Below are positions 16,972 through 26,448 of a stretch of DNA of 64,000 nucleotides, in pieces. The stretch spans positions 2,294,001 to 2,358,000 of the forward strand of contig NZ_CP107853.1 in the NCBI RefSeq assembly GCF_036013525.1, written 5' to 3'. Source of the stretch: Nonomuraea sp. NBC_00507 (lineage in GTDB: Bacteria; Actinomycetota; Actinomycetes; Streptosporangiales; Streptosporangiaceae). The notes under the pieces were generated by a model, which saw nothing but the letters and a program-made list of their open reading frames with translations, was not told where the DNA came from and ran no database searches. The position numbers were made by a program, and so were the translations under genes. Each line of letters starts with the position of its first letter. Position 1 is the stretch's first letter.

Positions 16972-17051
16972 CATCTGTCCGGCCCGGCAAGCCCAGCATC
17001 CCGCCTCGTTCTAGAGAGAAAGTAGGTTTTTCGCTGCCTGCGGCGCTCCTC

Positions 17052-17273
17052 TTGCGGGATATGCCTGCCGCTCGCGGCTGTGACCAGGGCGATCGTGCCG
17101 CCGATGAGCGCCTGGCCCAGCGCTATCAGCAGGCCGGGTCGCCACACGCCTATGTCGGCGAGTTCTTCGACGGTGGTCACCGGTTCGACGTGATGATGCA
17201 GGACGCTGCGTTCGCCTACCTGGCGGCGTGGCTGCTGGCCGTAAGCGTGGCGGCGGTGCCGGCCGGAAGATAG
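17052..17273 (+). pseudogene. Alpha/beta-hydrolase C-terminal remnant
   Basis: The frame contains RYQQAGSPHAYVGEFFDGGH followed by RFDVMMQDAAFAYLAAWL. This looks like the end of a dienelactone hydrolase or similar esterase, with the catalytic histidine in GGHRFD. There is no catalytic serine or N-terminal sheet upstream, so it is a remnant. The rest of the stretch 16972-17397 holds nothing else I can support. Confidence 0.45.
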
Positions 17274-17397
17274 TGCGTCGCCATGGACCGTTCTAAGGAT
17301 TTCTCCCCATGTGTGCTCACACCTCTTAGCCGGATTCTGAGGACATCGCCCCGGGGGGACAGAGTTACCGGGGGCCTTCAACACAGGGGAAAACATC

Positions 17398-17895
17398 ATG
17401 CGACGCTCGATCCACCAGCTGCTAGGTCTGGCCGCCGCCACCGCCGTCATAGCCATCGGCGTGCCGGCCGCCGCCACAGCCGCGAACGCCTCCGAAGCCA
17501 GGCATCTGGAAACCGCTTCCCAGTCCCAGTCCTTCGACGCCGGCCCCTGGGGCTTCTATTACTCGAAGTCCTACGAGGGCGGTCACGCCTACGCCCGCGC
17601 CAGGTCGTACGTGGACGGCAACGGCCGGATCGTCGTCGGCGGCAAGCTCTACGACAAGCGCTCGCCGCAGCGCCTGTGCGGCTACGTGCAGGTCAGGTAC
17701 GACAACTTCCAGCCCGACGACCGTGAGCCCCAGTACTACTCCGCCAAGCACTGCGGTAGCGGGTACAGGGACTTCCGCTTCTCCGAGTTCGGGGCCAACA
17801 CGGCGGACTTGAGGGTCTGCTTCACCGACGCCTACCGCGGCAGGCACCTCTGCGGCAAGTGGAAGCGCATCTACACGAGCCAGGGCGACGCGTAA
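17398..17895 (+). CDS. Secreted protein of unknown function
   Basis: A 165-residue protein with a Sec signal peptide: MRRSIHQ, a hydrophobic core (LLGLAAATAVIAIGVPAAATA) and a likely cleavage after ATA-AN near residue 30. The mature part is rich in Tyr, Gly and Arg and has four cysteines (LCGYV, KHCGSG, RVCFTD, HLCGKW), suggesting two disulfides outside the cell. I do not recognise the family. It is followed by a strong terminator. Confidence 0.7.
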   Translation: MRRSIHQLLGLAAATAVIAIGVPAAATAANASEARHLETASQSQSFDAGPWGFYYSKSYEGGHAYARARSYVDGNGRIVVGGKLYDKRSPQRLCGYVQVRYDNFQPDDREPQYYSAKHCGSGYRDFRFSEFGANTADLRVCFTDAYRGRHLCGKWKRIYTSQGDA

Positions 17896-17920
17896 GCGAC
17901 TGGGGGTTTCGCGAGCGCGC

Positions 17921-17954
17921 CGGCCGGGGTGCCGGTCCTTGGACACCCCGGCCG
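17921..17954. terminator. Hairpin terminator with 11-bp perfect stem
   Basis: CGGCCGGGGTG (17921-17931) pairs with CACCCCGGCCG (17944-17954) around a 12-nt loop. No T run follows, as is common in actinomycetes. Confidence 0.65.
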
Positions 17955-18045
17955 GGTGCAGGCAGGCAGTTCGGGCGAGAGGGCGCGCGTGAAACCACGT
18001 GGCCAGGTGGGCCGTCACGTATTGGTTCACAAAGGAACTTAAGCG

Positions 18046-21000
18046 ATGATCGAGCCCATGGCGGAGCGGTTGTCGAGTCCTGTCTTCGTGGGACGGGTCG
18101 CGGAGATCACCCGATTGGCGGCGGCCCTGGAGCGGGCGGTCGCGGGTGAGCCCTCGACGGTGATGGTGGCCGGCGAGGCGGGGGTCGGCAAGACCCGGCT
18201 GCTGGCCGAACTGATCGGCCAGGCCCGGGAGGCCGGTGCGGTCACGCTCGTGGGCGGCTGCCTGGACGTCGGCGACGGGGTGCTCGCCTATGCCCCGGTC
18301 GTCGAGGCGGCGCGGTCGCTGGGCGGGATGCTGGACGCGGAGGAGCTGGGGCGGGTTCTTGGTGGGTCGAGGGCCGAGCTGGCACGGCTGGTGCCCGAGC
18401 TGGGCGAGCCGGTGGCCGGCGCGGATCCGGTGGCCCCGGCGCGGCTGTTCGAGCTGCTGCTGGGTGTGCTGCACCGGCTGGCAGAACGGCGGCCGGTGCT
18501 GCTGGTCGTCGAGGATCTGCACTGGGCCGACCAGTCGACTCGCGATCTGCTCGGGTTCCTGATCCGGAACGTACGCGCCGGAGTCTGCATGGTGCTGACG
18601 TACCGGAGCGACGATCTCCACCGCCGCCACCCGTTGCGCCCCTTCCTTGCCGAACTGGGGCGAAACAGCCGCGCCGAGCGGCTGGAAGTCGGAGCTTTCG
18701 GCCGCCGGGAGGTAGCGGACCTGCTCGCCGGGATCACCGGCGAGCGTCCTTCGGCGAAGCTGGTGACCGAGATCCGCGCTCGGTCCGGGGGCAACCCCTT
18801 CTTCGTGGAGGAGCTGCTGGCCGCCAGCCGCGAGGGGACGGCGATGCCCGCCGCGCTGCGCGATGTGGTGCTGGCCCGGGTGGAGGCGCTGTCCGAGCCG
18901 GTTCAGCAGGTGCTGCGGGTGGCCGCGGTGGCCGGCCGGCGGGTCGACCACAACGTGCTCGCCGCGGTGTCGGCTCAGCCGGTGGCGCAGCTGGTCGGGG
19001 TGCTGCGTGAGGCGGTCGCCCATCATGTGCTGTCGGCCGAGGAGGGCAGCGAGTCCTACGCGTTCCGGCACGCGCTCGTACAGGAGGCCGTCTACGATGA
19101 CCTGCTGCCGGTCGAACGTGGACCGTTACATGCCGCCTACGCACGGGCTCTGTCGGACCGGATCGACAAGCGCGCCGGTTCCGCGACCGCCGCGGAGCTG
19201 GGGCAGTTGGCGTATCACTGGTATGCCGCCCACGATCTCGGCGCCGCGCTGCTGGCCTGCGTAGGCGCGGGTCAGGCGGCGGAGGCCACGTACGCGCTGG
19301 CCGAGGCGCTCCAGCACTACGAGCGGGCGCTGGAGCTGTGGGCGCAGGTGCCGCAGGCGGCGGCCCAGAGCCCGCTGGACCGGGTGACGGTGCTGCGGCG
19401 GGCCGCGCAGGCGGCCTTCCTGCTCGGCGAGCACGATCGTGCGATCGCGCTGGCGGAGGTCGCGCTGGCCGAGGTCGCGATGGACGGGACGGAGGCCGGG
19501 CGCCGGCCGCTGCGCACCGGGGTGCTCCTGGAGCGGCTGGCGCGCTATCACTGGGCGGCCGGTGACAGCGCGCGTGCGCTGGAGACGATCGAGCGAGCGG
19601 TGGCCGCGGTGCCCGCCGAGCCGCCCTCCCGGGAACGCGCTCGTACGCTGGCCGCGCGCGGGCACATGCTCTTGCTGATGAACCGCCACGCGGAAGCACG
19701 GGAATGCTGTGAGGACGCGATCGCCATGGCCCGTCAGGTCAACGCGCGGGCGGTCGAGGGGAACGCGCTCAACAGCCTGGCGGCGGCGCTGTCGTTCCTG
19801 GGGCGGCTGGACGTGGCCGGTGCGTATTTCGAGGACGCGTTCCGGATCGCCGAGGAGGTCGGCAACACCGACGACATGTGCCGGGCCCGTGTGAACCACG
19901 GATACGCCTTGTGGGCCTACGGTCGGTGGGAGGAGGCCGCGAAGCTCAGTCTTGAGGCGTACCGGCTGGCCGCCCGCTTCGGGCTGGTTCGCATGTACGG
20001 GCGGTCGGCGCTGGCGGACGCCGCCGAGTCGCTGATCTTCCTGGGCCGCGGGGAGGAGGCGCTGTCGCTGCTGGAGGAGGAGTTCGCCGAGTTCGACTCG
20101 CCGACCGGTTTCCTCGACGCCGCGCCGCTTCAGGCCCGGGCCCTGTATCTCCTGCATCGAGGCGACCTGGCCGCGGCCTGGGAGGACCTGGCCGCGGTGC
20201 TGAAGAGCACGCCGTTCTCCCTGGATCCCCAGTACGCCGCCCCGCAGTTCGGCCGTATGGCCGCCGTCGCCATGTGGGACGGCAGGCTGGAGGAGGCCAG
20301 GGAGGCCGTGGCCGAGGGGCTGCGTCTGCTCGGCGACAGCGACGAGGGCTCGCTGACCATCGAGATGAGCCACATCGGCCTGACGGTCGAAGCGGCGATC
20401 GCCGAACGGGCGGTCGCCCAGCGGGACGCCCACGAAGTCGGCCAGGCCCGCCGGATCGGCCGTGTTCTGCTGGAACGTGCCCGTACGGCCGCGGCTCACG
20501 TGTCCATCCCCCTGGTGGAGGCCAGGCTGATGAGTGCCGAAGCCGAGTGGAGCAGGATCGAGGGAGCGAGCGACCCGCGGCGCTGGGCCGCGGCGCTGGC
20601 CGCCTGGCAGGGGCTCAAGTGTCCGTTCGAGATCGGGTACGCGCGGTGGCGGTACGGCGAGGCGTTGCTGTCCGCCGGCGCCTCCCGCGAGGCTGTGGCC
20701 GCCGATCTCATCGAGGGCTGGACCGTGGCACGGGATCTCGGGGCCCGGCTGCTCGCCGAGGAGATCAGCGCCCTGGCCCGCCGGGCCCGCATCGACCTGA
20801 CGAGCTCGGAGGAGGCACCGGAGCCGAGCGGGCGGTCCGCGGAGCCCGGTGACCGGTTCGGGCTCACTCCGCGCGAACGTGACGTGCTGAAATTGGTGGC
20901 CACCGGCCGTACCAATCGGCAGATCGCCCAGGCGCTGTTCATCAGCGACAAGACCGCGAGCGTGCACGTGTCCAACATCCTCGCCAAGCTCGGCGCCGCA

Positions 21001-21048
21001 AACCGATCGGAGGCTGCGGCGATCTCCCACCGGCTGGGTCTCGGCTGA
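18046..21048 (+). CDS. LAL-type LuxR transcriptional regulator
   Basis: A 1000-residue large ATP-binding regulator. Walker A GEAGVGKT is at 43-50 and Walker B LLVVEDLHWAD near 155-165. A long helical region with TPR-like repeats fills the middle, and a LuxR HTH ends the protein (LTPRERDVLKLVATGRTNRQIAQAL, then ISDKTASVHVSNILAKLGAANRSEA). LALs bind inducers in the TPR region and activate transcription. The start could be ATG 18058. No obvious target operon is adjacent; the expansin gene 150 bp downstream on the same strand is a candidate. Confidence 0.88.
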   Translation: MIEPMAERLSSPVFVGRVAEITRLAAALERAVAGEPSTVMVAGEAGVGKTRLLAELIGQAREAGAVTLVGGCLDVGDGVLAYAPVVEAARSLGGMLDAEELGRVLGGSRAELARLVPELGEPVAGADPVAPARLFELLLGVLHRLAERRPVLLVVEDLHWADQSTRDLLGFLIRNVRAGVCMVLTYRSDDLHRRHPLRPFLAELGRNSRAERLEVGAFGRREVADLLAGITGERPSAKLVTEIRARSGGNPFFVEELLAASREGTAMPAALRDVVLARVEALSEPVQQVLRVAAVAGRRVDHNVLAAVSAQPVAQLVGVLREAVAHHVLSAEEGSESYAFRHALVQEAVYDDLLPVERGPLHAAYARALSDRIDKRAGSATAAELGQLAYHWYAAHDLGAALLACVGAGQAAEATYALAEALQHYERALELWAQVPQAAAQSPLDRVTVLRRAAQAAFLLGEHDRAIALAEVALAEVAMDGTEAGRRPLRTGVLLERLARYHWAAGDSARALETIERAVAAVPAEPPSRERARTLAARGHMLLLMNRHAEARECCEDAIAMARQVNARAVEGNALNSLAAALSFLGRLDVAGAYFEDAFRIAEEVGNTDDMCRARVNHGYALWAYGRWEEAAKLSLEAYRLAARFGLVRMYGRSALADAAESLIFLGRGEEALSLLEEEFAEFDSPTGFLDAAPLQARALYLLHRGDLAAAWEDLAAVLKSTPFSLDPQYAAPQFGRMAAVAMWDGRLEEAREAVAEGLRLLGDSDEGSLTIEMSHIGLTVEAAIAERAVAQRDAHEVGQARRIGRVLLERARTAAAHVSIPLVEARLMSAEAEWSRIEGASDPRRWAAALAAWQGLKCPFEIGYARWRYGEALLSAGASREAVAADLIEGWTVARDLGARLLAEEISALARRARIDLTSSEEAPEPSGRSAEPGDRFGLTPRERDVLKLVATGRTNRQIAQALFISDKTASVHVSNILAKLGAANRSEAAAISHRLGLG

Positions 21049-21199
21049 TGGGGCCGAGCCGGGCTCCATCGGCGTGCGGTCGGTTTCGGGTGCACTGACC
21101 CGGACATAGATCGCGTGTCTGAATATCTGACGCTTTACCGTACTGAGATGTACCGATTTCGCTACTGTCGCATCCATCCCGCACGAGAGGAACCCCTGG

Positions 21200-21928
21200 A
21201 TGCGACGCTTACCCTTCGTCCTCGCCGCCGCGCTCACGGCGACCTCGCTCCTCCCCGCACCTGCCCTGGCGAAATCCGCCCGGAGCGGCGAGAGCGCCGC
21301 AGCCACCCGCGCGCCCGCGAAGCCGGTCGTAGGCAAGGCGACCAGAGGGAAAGCCACCTTGTACGAACTCCAGTCCGGGGGCGGTAACTGCTCATATCCG
21401 TCGCCTCCCGCCGACAACCTCTACGTCGCGCTCTCTCCGCGCGAGTACGCCGCCGCGGCCGCCTGCGGCGGCTACCTGAACGTCACCGGGCCGAAGGGCA
21501 CCGTCCGGGTTAAGGTCGTCGACCAGTGCCCGGAGTGCCCGGCGGGGCACATCGACCTGAGCCGCACGGCCTTCGCCCGCGTCGTGGACCCCGGCAAGGG
21601 CACAGCGGTGGTCAGCTACCGCCCGGTCGGCAACCCGCGAGTCGGCAGACCGCTCTCCTTCCGCGTCAAGGAGGGCTCGTCGCAGTGGTGGCTGGCCCTG
21701 CTGGTCATCGACCACGGCAATCCGCTCGCCTCGGTCGAGGTGAAGGCCGCCGGCGGCGCGTGGCGCAAGCTGGCCCGGGCCGACTACAACTACTGGATCG
21801 CCCAGTCCGGCGCGGGCCAGGGCCCCTTCGCCGTACGGGTTACCGACACCCGCGGCCACCGGGTCACGGCCAACGGCGTCCGTCTGGCCCCCGCCGTCAT
21901 TCAGCGCTCCACCACGAAGATGTACTGA
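21200..21928 (+). CDS. Bacterial expansin (EXLX1-like)
   Basis: A 242-residue secreted protein. The signal peptide (1-24) ends in PALA. The DPBB domain D1 spans about 45-142 with GKATLYE (Thr53), VVDQCPEC (Asp108) and GHIDLS (Asp119). Domain D2 (CBM63-like) spans about 145-235 with the aromatic platform Trp163, Trp164 and Tyr196 (DYNYW). These line up with Thr12, Asp71, Asp82 and Trp125/Trp126/Tyr157 of Bacillus EXLX1, from memory; the Tyr73 position is Cys110, paired with Cys113. Expansins loosen cellulose networks without hydrolysis. ATG follows GAGAGGAA. Confidence 0.85.
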   Translation: MRRLPFVLAAALTATSLLPAPALAKSARSGESAAATRAPAKPVVGKATRGKATLYELQSGGGNCSYPSPPADNLYVALSPREYAAAAACGGYLNVTGPKGTVRVKVVDQCPECPAGHIDLSRTAFARVVDPGKGTAVVSYRPVGNPRVGRPLSFRVKEGSSQWWLALLVIDHGNPLASVEVKAAGGAWRKLARADYNYWIAQSGAGQGPFAVRVTDTRGHRVTANGVRLAPAVIQRSTTKMY

Positions 21929-22097
21929 CACGAGCCGGTGCTGTTCAGCTGGTGGCCTGCATGGCCGCAGGCTGTCGGCTGCGGGCGGTCTTGAGCATGA
22001 GCACGGTCAGCACGGCTCAGGTGACCGCCTCGACCAGCGGCCCCGGATCGCCCAGCGCCATGGTCAGTGGCCGATGATGGCAAGGCGCCGCTTGGCT

Positions 22098-22265
22098 TCA
22101 CGATCGAGCGGGGACTCGGGTCCGACTTCGGGGCTGATCAAGGGTGGCGACCGGCTCGCAGATACCGACGAGTCCGGCACAAACCATCTGATCCCATTCA
22201 GCGCCGACCTGACCGCGGTAGAAGCGGACCAAGGCGCTGGTATCGATGAGATACAGCTCCGTCAC
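22098..22265 (-). pseudogene. vapC: Truncated VapC (PIN-domain) toxin
   Basis: From GTG 22265 the frame reads TELYLIDTSALVRFYRGQVG, then AEWDQMVCAGLVGICEPVATL, and then degenerates to TGA 22098. This is the first third of a VapC PIN ribonuclease, with the first catalytic aspartate (LIDTSAL) and glutamate (ICEP). The remaining catalytic aspartates are absent, so the toxin is dead. It overlaps the vapB remnant by 4 bp, as in intact pairs. Confidence 0.7.
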
Positions 22266-22456
22266 GCCACGCCTTGGTGTGCGTTGTCGCCCTTATCGAT
22301 GACGGAGAAGTCGATCTCACCCTCTGCGACCATCGCGCGCATGCGGGTCACGGCCGCCGCCCGCCTTCGTCGATCAATGATCTCTCGTAGGGCGGCGTTG
22401 ACCGTGTCCTCCTGCCACTCCTTGAACAACGCAGGTACACGTGTGTTACTGATCAT
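22262..22456 (-). pseudogene. vapB: VapB-family antitoxin, N-terminus lost
   Basis: A 64-residue frame containing EDTVNAALREIIDRRRRAAA and MVAEGEIDFSVIDK, the C-terminal toxin-binding half of VapB antitoxins. The usual ribbon-helix-helix start (a beta strand, then a helix before KDTVNAALRE) is replaced by MISNTRVPALFKEWQ, so DNA binding is probably lost. Broken together with the vapC fragment. Confidence 0.65.
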
Positions 22457-22648
22457 GGCCTACAGGACCGGCAATGTGGCCGGCACCTCGCGAGGCATCG
22501 GAGAGCTGGCAGTTCACGCGGTCCTGCCTTGGGACAGTACGCGCAGCGGACCATGGCCAGCTGGACGTGAACGGACGATATGGCCCTTGGGCGGACATGG
22601 AGAGCCACTCGTATCCAGAATGGGTGGGTGACGGCGGATCTGGCGGGG

Positions 22649-22990
22649 ATGACGGAGCGTGAGTACTTCGCTCACGTGGCCAAGCGGCTGGGCATGTTCG
22701 TAGTCGGCTCGAAGCTTGCCGGGATCGAAGGGTTCCTGGACGGCTACGACGAGCATGCGCGGCGCCATGGAGGCCCAGGCCTGCAAGGGTGGCGAGAATG
22801 GCTGGTGGCTCGGCGGGGCCAGGAATGTAGCCTCGCCTGGCATGGGCAGGTGCGCCTTATCGCCTACCCGACGGCCGGAATCAGGGGGGATCTGACGCCG
22901 GAAGAGGAATCTCGGATCATCGAGGTTCTCTTTGAATTGCTCGATGAGTTTCTCGCTGAGCGTGAACGCTTGGGCGCCCAGGCGTTCTAG
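22649..22990 (+). CDS. Hypothetical protein
   Basis: A 113-residue soluble protein starting at ATG 22649 (MTEREYFAHVAKRLGMFVVG), chosen because the frame upstream is not protein-like. It is mostly helical with a tryptophan-containing centre (GWREWLVARRGQECSLAWHG) and an acidic helical end (EEESRIIEVLFELLDEFLAERE). I do not recognise it. Its position between a broken VapBC pair and another unknown soluble gene fits an accessory segment, possibly an immunity gene. Confidence 0.45.
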   Translation: MTEREYFAHVAKRLGMFVVGSKLAGIEGFLDGYDEHARRHGGPGLQGWREWLVARRGQECSLAWHGQVRLIAYPTAGIRGDLTPEEESRIIEVLFELLDEFLAERERLGAQAF

Positions 22991-23089
22991 GGCATCCGCG
23001 CCGACATCGGAGGTTGTCCGGCTCCATAGGTGGTGCGCCGCGACGTGTGGGGAATGACGCTTCAGGTCTGACAGGTTGGAGTCTTCACG

Positions 23090-23575
23090 ATGAACAACGT
23101 CTCGCTGCGCTTGGAGCGCACGACTGATCGTGATGTCCATGGCGACTTAATCCTGCGACTGGGCACTTATCGGCATGTCTGCGATTCGTACTATCTAGCC
23201 ATCGACGAGTCCGCACAGGCAGGTCAGGACGTCGCGGATGGGCTCGTGCGCCTCCTCGACCAGTGGGGCGAGCACCTTCAGCGGGTGCGGGCCACCGGAG
23301 GCACCGTCTTTCTGCCCTTCGATTTCTCGGACCAATGCACGGCCTGGTTGCGCGTCTCGTCGCCGGGCGGAAGCCAAGCCATCGTTCAGGCAGGCTGGAG
23401 CAGCATCGAGGGGTGGAGCTTCTCCCCCTCAGACTTCGCTGAGACCGCGGCGAGGATCCATGACTTCAAACCCGTCATCAATGCTTCCGTCGAGTGTGAT
23501 CTTGACGATCTCATCGCAGCAGTCGCGCAGAACCAGGACTCACTCGCCCTCCGCCGTACGTTCCGTCAGGAGTAG
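23090..23575 (+). CDS. Hypothetical protein
   Basis: A 161-residue soluble protein from ATG 23090. Recognisable features are FLPFDFSDQCTAWLRV (about 74-89) and GWSSIEGWSFSPSDF (about 101-115). This resembles small proteins annotated as hypothetical in actinomycetes; I know no function. It has no signal or membrane segment. Its 3' end overlaps that of the convergent SARP gene by 10 bp. Confidence 0.5.
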   Translation: MNNVSLRLERTTDRDVHGDLILRLGTYRHVCDSYYLAIDESAQAGQDVADGLVRLLDQWGEHLQRVRATGGTVFLPFDFSDQCTAWLRVSSPGGSQAIVQAGWSSIEGWSFSPSDFAETAARIHDFKPVINASVECDLDDLIAAVAQNQDSLALRRTFRQE

Positions 23576-26448
23576 TCGTTGCGCAGGACCGTCTGCCGGC
23601 CGTCGTCGCCCGGGGTGGTCACGATGAGGCGGCGCGCCATGGCGGTGGCGTCCTGCTTCGTGAGGCTCGCCCCCATGGCCGTCGCCTCCTCGTACACCTC
23701 CGGCGAGAGGGCGGTGCGCACGGCGGCCACGTTCCGGGGGCCGTCCAGCGGGTCCATGAGCTCGGGGGAGTAGCCCACCCGGGAGCCGATGGCCGAGACC
23801 GTGCCCAGGAGCATCGCGCCGTCCGCCGCCCGGCCGGCCATGCCGAGGGCGCCGGCGAGCACGTGGGCACAGGCCAGCCAGGAGGTCACGTCCTGCACGC
23901 GGTCCAGGTGCACGACCAGCCGGGCCGCCTGCTGGACCGCCCGGCCGGTGTCGCCCAGGTCCATGGCGACCTTCGCCCCGATCCAGCCCGACGAGCAGTA
24001 CGCCCAGTCGTGGCCGCAGGCCTCGGCGATGTCGGCGGCCTGCACGAGCTGCCCGGCGGCGAGCAGCGGATCGCCGGCCACCCTGGTGATCTGTCCGCGC
24101 ACCATCATCAGCTCGGCCTCGACCCATGGCAGCCCCGCCGCCCGTACATGCGTCCAGCCCGCGGCGAGCGTGCGCTGCGCCTGGTCCGGGTCGCCGCTGA
24201 GCTGGAGGAAGTACGCCCGGTACGGCAGGGCGCGGGCCATGACCTCGACGTCGCCGATGGCCTCGGCCTCCCGCAGTGCCAGCACGACGTCGTCGTTCCC
24301 GGCGAACGGGTCGCCTGCCAGGTAGCGGAGCAACGCCCGCCCGATCAGCGCCTGCCCTCGCCCGGGGTGGTCGGCGCCTGCGCGGTCGAGGGCCTCCGAC
24401 AGTCGCGCGATGCCTTCGTGCACGTCGCCGTTGCGATACCAGAACCACGACAGCGCGCTGGCGATGCGCAGCGCGGAGTCCCCGTCGCCCGTGGCCAGGG
24501 CGTGGCTCAGCGCGGCACGTGTGTTCGCCTGCTCGTGCCGGAGCCTGCGCAGCCACAGCTCCCCGTCGAAGGTGCGCAGGCGCCGTTCGGCCGTCTCGGC
24601 CAGCTCGACCGCCCACGCGAGATGGCGGCCGGCCCAGCGGGCCCGTTCGTCGCCGGACAGCGTGCGAAGGGCGTACTGCCGTATGGACTCCAGCATCCGG
24701 TAACGCCGGGGCGCGGCGGCGCCGTCCACGGTGACCAGCGATTTGGCGACGAGGCCACCCAGTCTGTGCAGCACCGCCGGAGGCCCCGCCACCCGCTCGG
24801 CCGCCTCCAGGTCGAAGCCGCCCTCGAAGAGGCTCAGGCAGCCGAGCAGCTCCCTCTCGGGCGCGGTGAGCAGGCGCACGCTCGACGTGATGGCCGCTTC
24901 CAGGCTTCGATGGCGCTCCGGGGCGGTACGGGAGCCGGTGGCCAGCAAGGCGAACCGATCGTGGAGCCCGTCGGCGATCTGTTCCAGGGACAGGACGCGG
25001 GTCTGGGCCGCCGCGAGCTCGATGGCCAGGGGGAGGCCGTCCAGCTCCCGGCAGATCCGGGAGATCAGCTGCCGTTCGTCGTACCGTGGTTGCCGGCCGG
25101 GACGGACCGCGAGGGACCGCTCCGTGAAAAGCTCGGCGGCCGCCCCATCGGGGTCCAGCGGCGGCAGGTCCCAGGTCGCCTCGCCCGTGACGGCCAGCTG
25201 CTCCCGGCTCGTGGCGAGGAGCCGCAGGCCGGGACAGAGGGACAGCAGCGTCTCCGCCAGTGGCGCGACCGCGTCGACCAGATGCTCGCAGTTGTCGAGG
25301 ACCAGCAGCATCTCCCGGTCGCCGATCGACGCGGCGAGATGGTCGGTGCTGCCCGTGATGGCCGTGCCCATCGCCGCGCCGACCGCGGCCGGCAGCAGCC
25401 CGGCGTCTGTCACGTCGGCGAGGAGGGCCAACCAGGGGCCGTCTCCGTCCTGGTGCTCGCGGGCGATCTCCAGAGCCAGGCGGCTCTTGCCGGCGCCGCC
25501 GGGACCGGTGATCGTCACCAGCCGATGCGCGGTGAGCAGGTCCTTCACCGCGGCCACGGCGGCATCACGCCCGATGAGACGGGTCAGCGGCGCCGGAAGC
25601 CGCGGGCGGGCAGGCTCCTTCGGCTCGGCGGGCTCGATGATCGCCGCCGCCTCCTTCGGAGCCCGCCAGTCCAGGGCGGGGTCCTGCCGGAGCACCGCCG
25701 CCTCCACGGCGCGCAGTGAAGGGCCGGGGTCCACGCCGAGCTCCTCGATCAGTTGCTCGCGTGCCGAGCGGAGTGCGGCCAGGGCGTCTCCCTGGCGGCC
25801 GCTCCGGTACAGGGCGAGCGCGAGCAGCTCCCAGGACCGCTCGGCCAGCGGGTGCTCGCGGACCAGTGACTCGAGTTCGCCCACCGCCTGGACGGTCGCG
25901 CCCATGGAGAGGCGGGCCGCCGCGTGGTCCTGGCGGGCGGCCAGCCGGGCGTTGTCCAGGCGGGCGATCTCGGCGTTGGCCACCTGGGAGTTGCCGAGAT
26001 CGGCATACGCGGGGCCGCGCCACAGCGCGAGCGCGGTCGAGAGGCTCTCCGCCGCCGCCGGTGGATCGTCGGGCAGCAGCCTCGCGCCGCGCTCGGCCAG
26101 AGCGGCGAAGCGTTCCGAGTCCACCGCTTCCGGCCTGACGCGCAGGACGTAGCCCGGACCCTGGCGGTCGAGCAGGCCCGTGGCCGCGCGGGGGAGCCGG
26201 TCTGGTTCCAAGGTCTTTCTCAGCCTGGTGATGTACGAATACAGGGTGGCCACGGCACTGTTCGGAGCCTGTTCTCCCCATACCGCGTCGATGATGCGAT
26301 CGGTGGTCACCACCTTGCCCTGCGCGATGAGGAGTGTCGCCAGCAGGGCTTTGACGCGGGTGCCCCCGAGGTCGAGTGGTTTGCCCGCGTGGGTTACCGC
26401 CAGTGGGCCCAAGACGGAGAAGCGGAGGCCGGCAGGTTCAGCGCTCAC
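23566..26448 (-). CDS. SARP/AfsR-type regulator with NB-ARC and TPR domains
   Basis: A 960-residue regulator. Residues about 10-103 are an OmpR-type winged helix (FSVLGPLAVTHAGKPLDLGGTR), about 110-253 a BTAD domain, then an NB-ARC ATPase from about 290 with Walker A GPGGAGKS (315-322) and MLLVLDNCEHLVDA as Walker B, and C-terminal helical repeats. The family activates secondary metabolism or differentiation genes through direct heptameric repeats. No biosynthetic cluster is adjacent, so the target is unknown. It is transcribed alone. Confidence 0.88.
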   Translation of the reverse strand: MSAEPAGLRFSVLGPLAVTHAGKPLDLGGTRVKALLATLLIAQGKVVTTDRIIDAVWGEQAPNSAVATLYSYITRLRKTLEPDRLPRAATGLLDRQGPGYVLRVRPEAVDSERFAALAERGARLLPDDPPAAAESLSTALALWRGPAYADLGNSQVANAEIARLDNARLAARQDHAAARLSMGATVQAVGELESLVREHPLAERSWELLALALYRSGRQGDALAALRSAREQLIEELGVDPGPSLRAVEAAVLRQDPALDWRAPKEAAAIIEPAEPKEPARPRLPAPLTRLIGRDAAVAAVKDLLTAHRLVTITGPGGAGKSRLALEIAREHQDGDGPWLALLADVTDAGLLPAAVGAAMGTAITGSTDHLAASIGDREMLLVLDNCEHLVDAVAPLAETLLSLCPGLRLLATSREQLAVTGEATWDLPPLDPDGAAAELFTERSLAVRPGRQPRYDERQLISRICRELDGLPLAIELAAAQTRVLSLEQIADGLHDRFALLATGSRTAPERHRSLEAAITSSVRLLTAPERELLGCLSLFEGGFDLEAAERVAGPPAVLHRLGGLVAKSLVTVDGAAAPRRYRMLESIRQYALRTLSGDERARWAGRHLAWAVELAETAERRLRTFDGELWLRRLRHEQANTRAALSHALATGDGDSALRIASALSWFWYRNGDVHEGIARLSEALDRAGADHPGRGQALIGRALLRYLAGDPFAGNDDVVLALREAEAIGDVEVMARALPYRAYFLQLSGDPDQAQRTLAAGWTHVRAAGLPWVEAELMMVRGQITRVAGDPLLAAGQLVQAADIAEACGHDWAYCSSGWIGAKVAMDLGDTGRAVQQAARLVVHLDRVQDVTSWLACAHVLAGALGMAGRAADGAMLLGTVSAIGSRVGYSPELMDPLDGPRNVAAVRTALSPEVYEEATAMGASLTKQDATAMARRLIVTTPGDDGRQTVLRNDYS

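Noticed and set aside
19126..21417. 763-residue minus-strand frame opposite the LAL and expansin genes
   Set aside because: Arg/Gly/His-rich shadow of high-GC coding sequence on the other strand; no domain.
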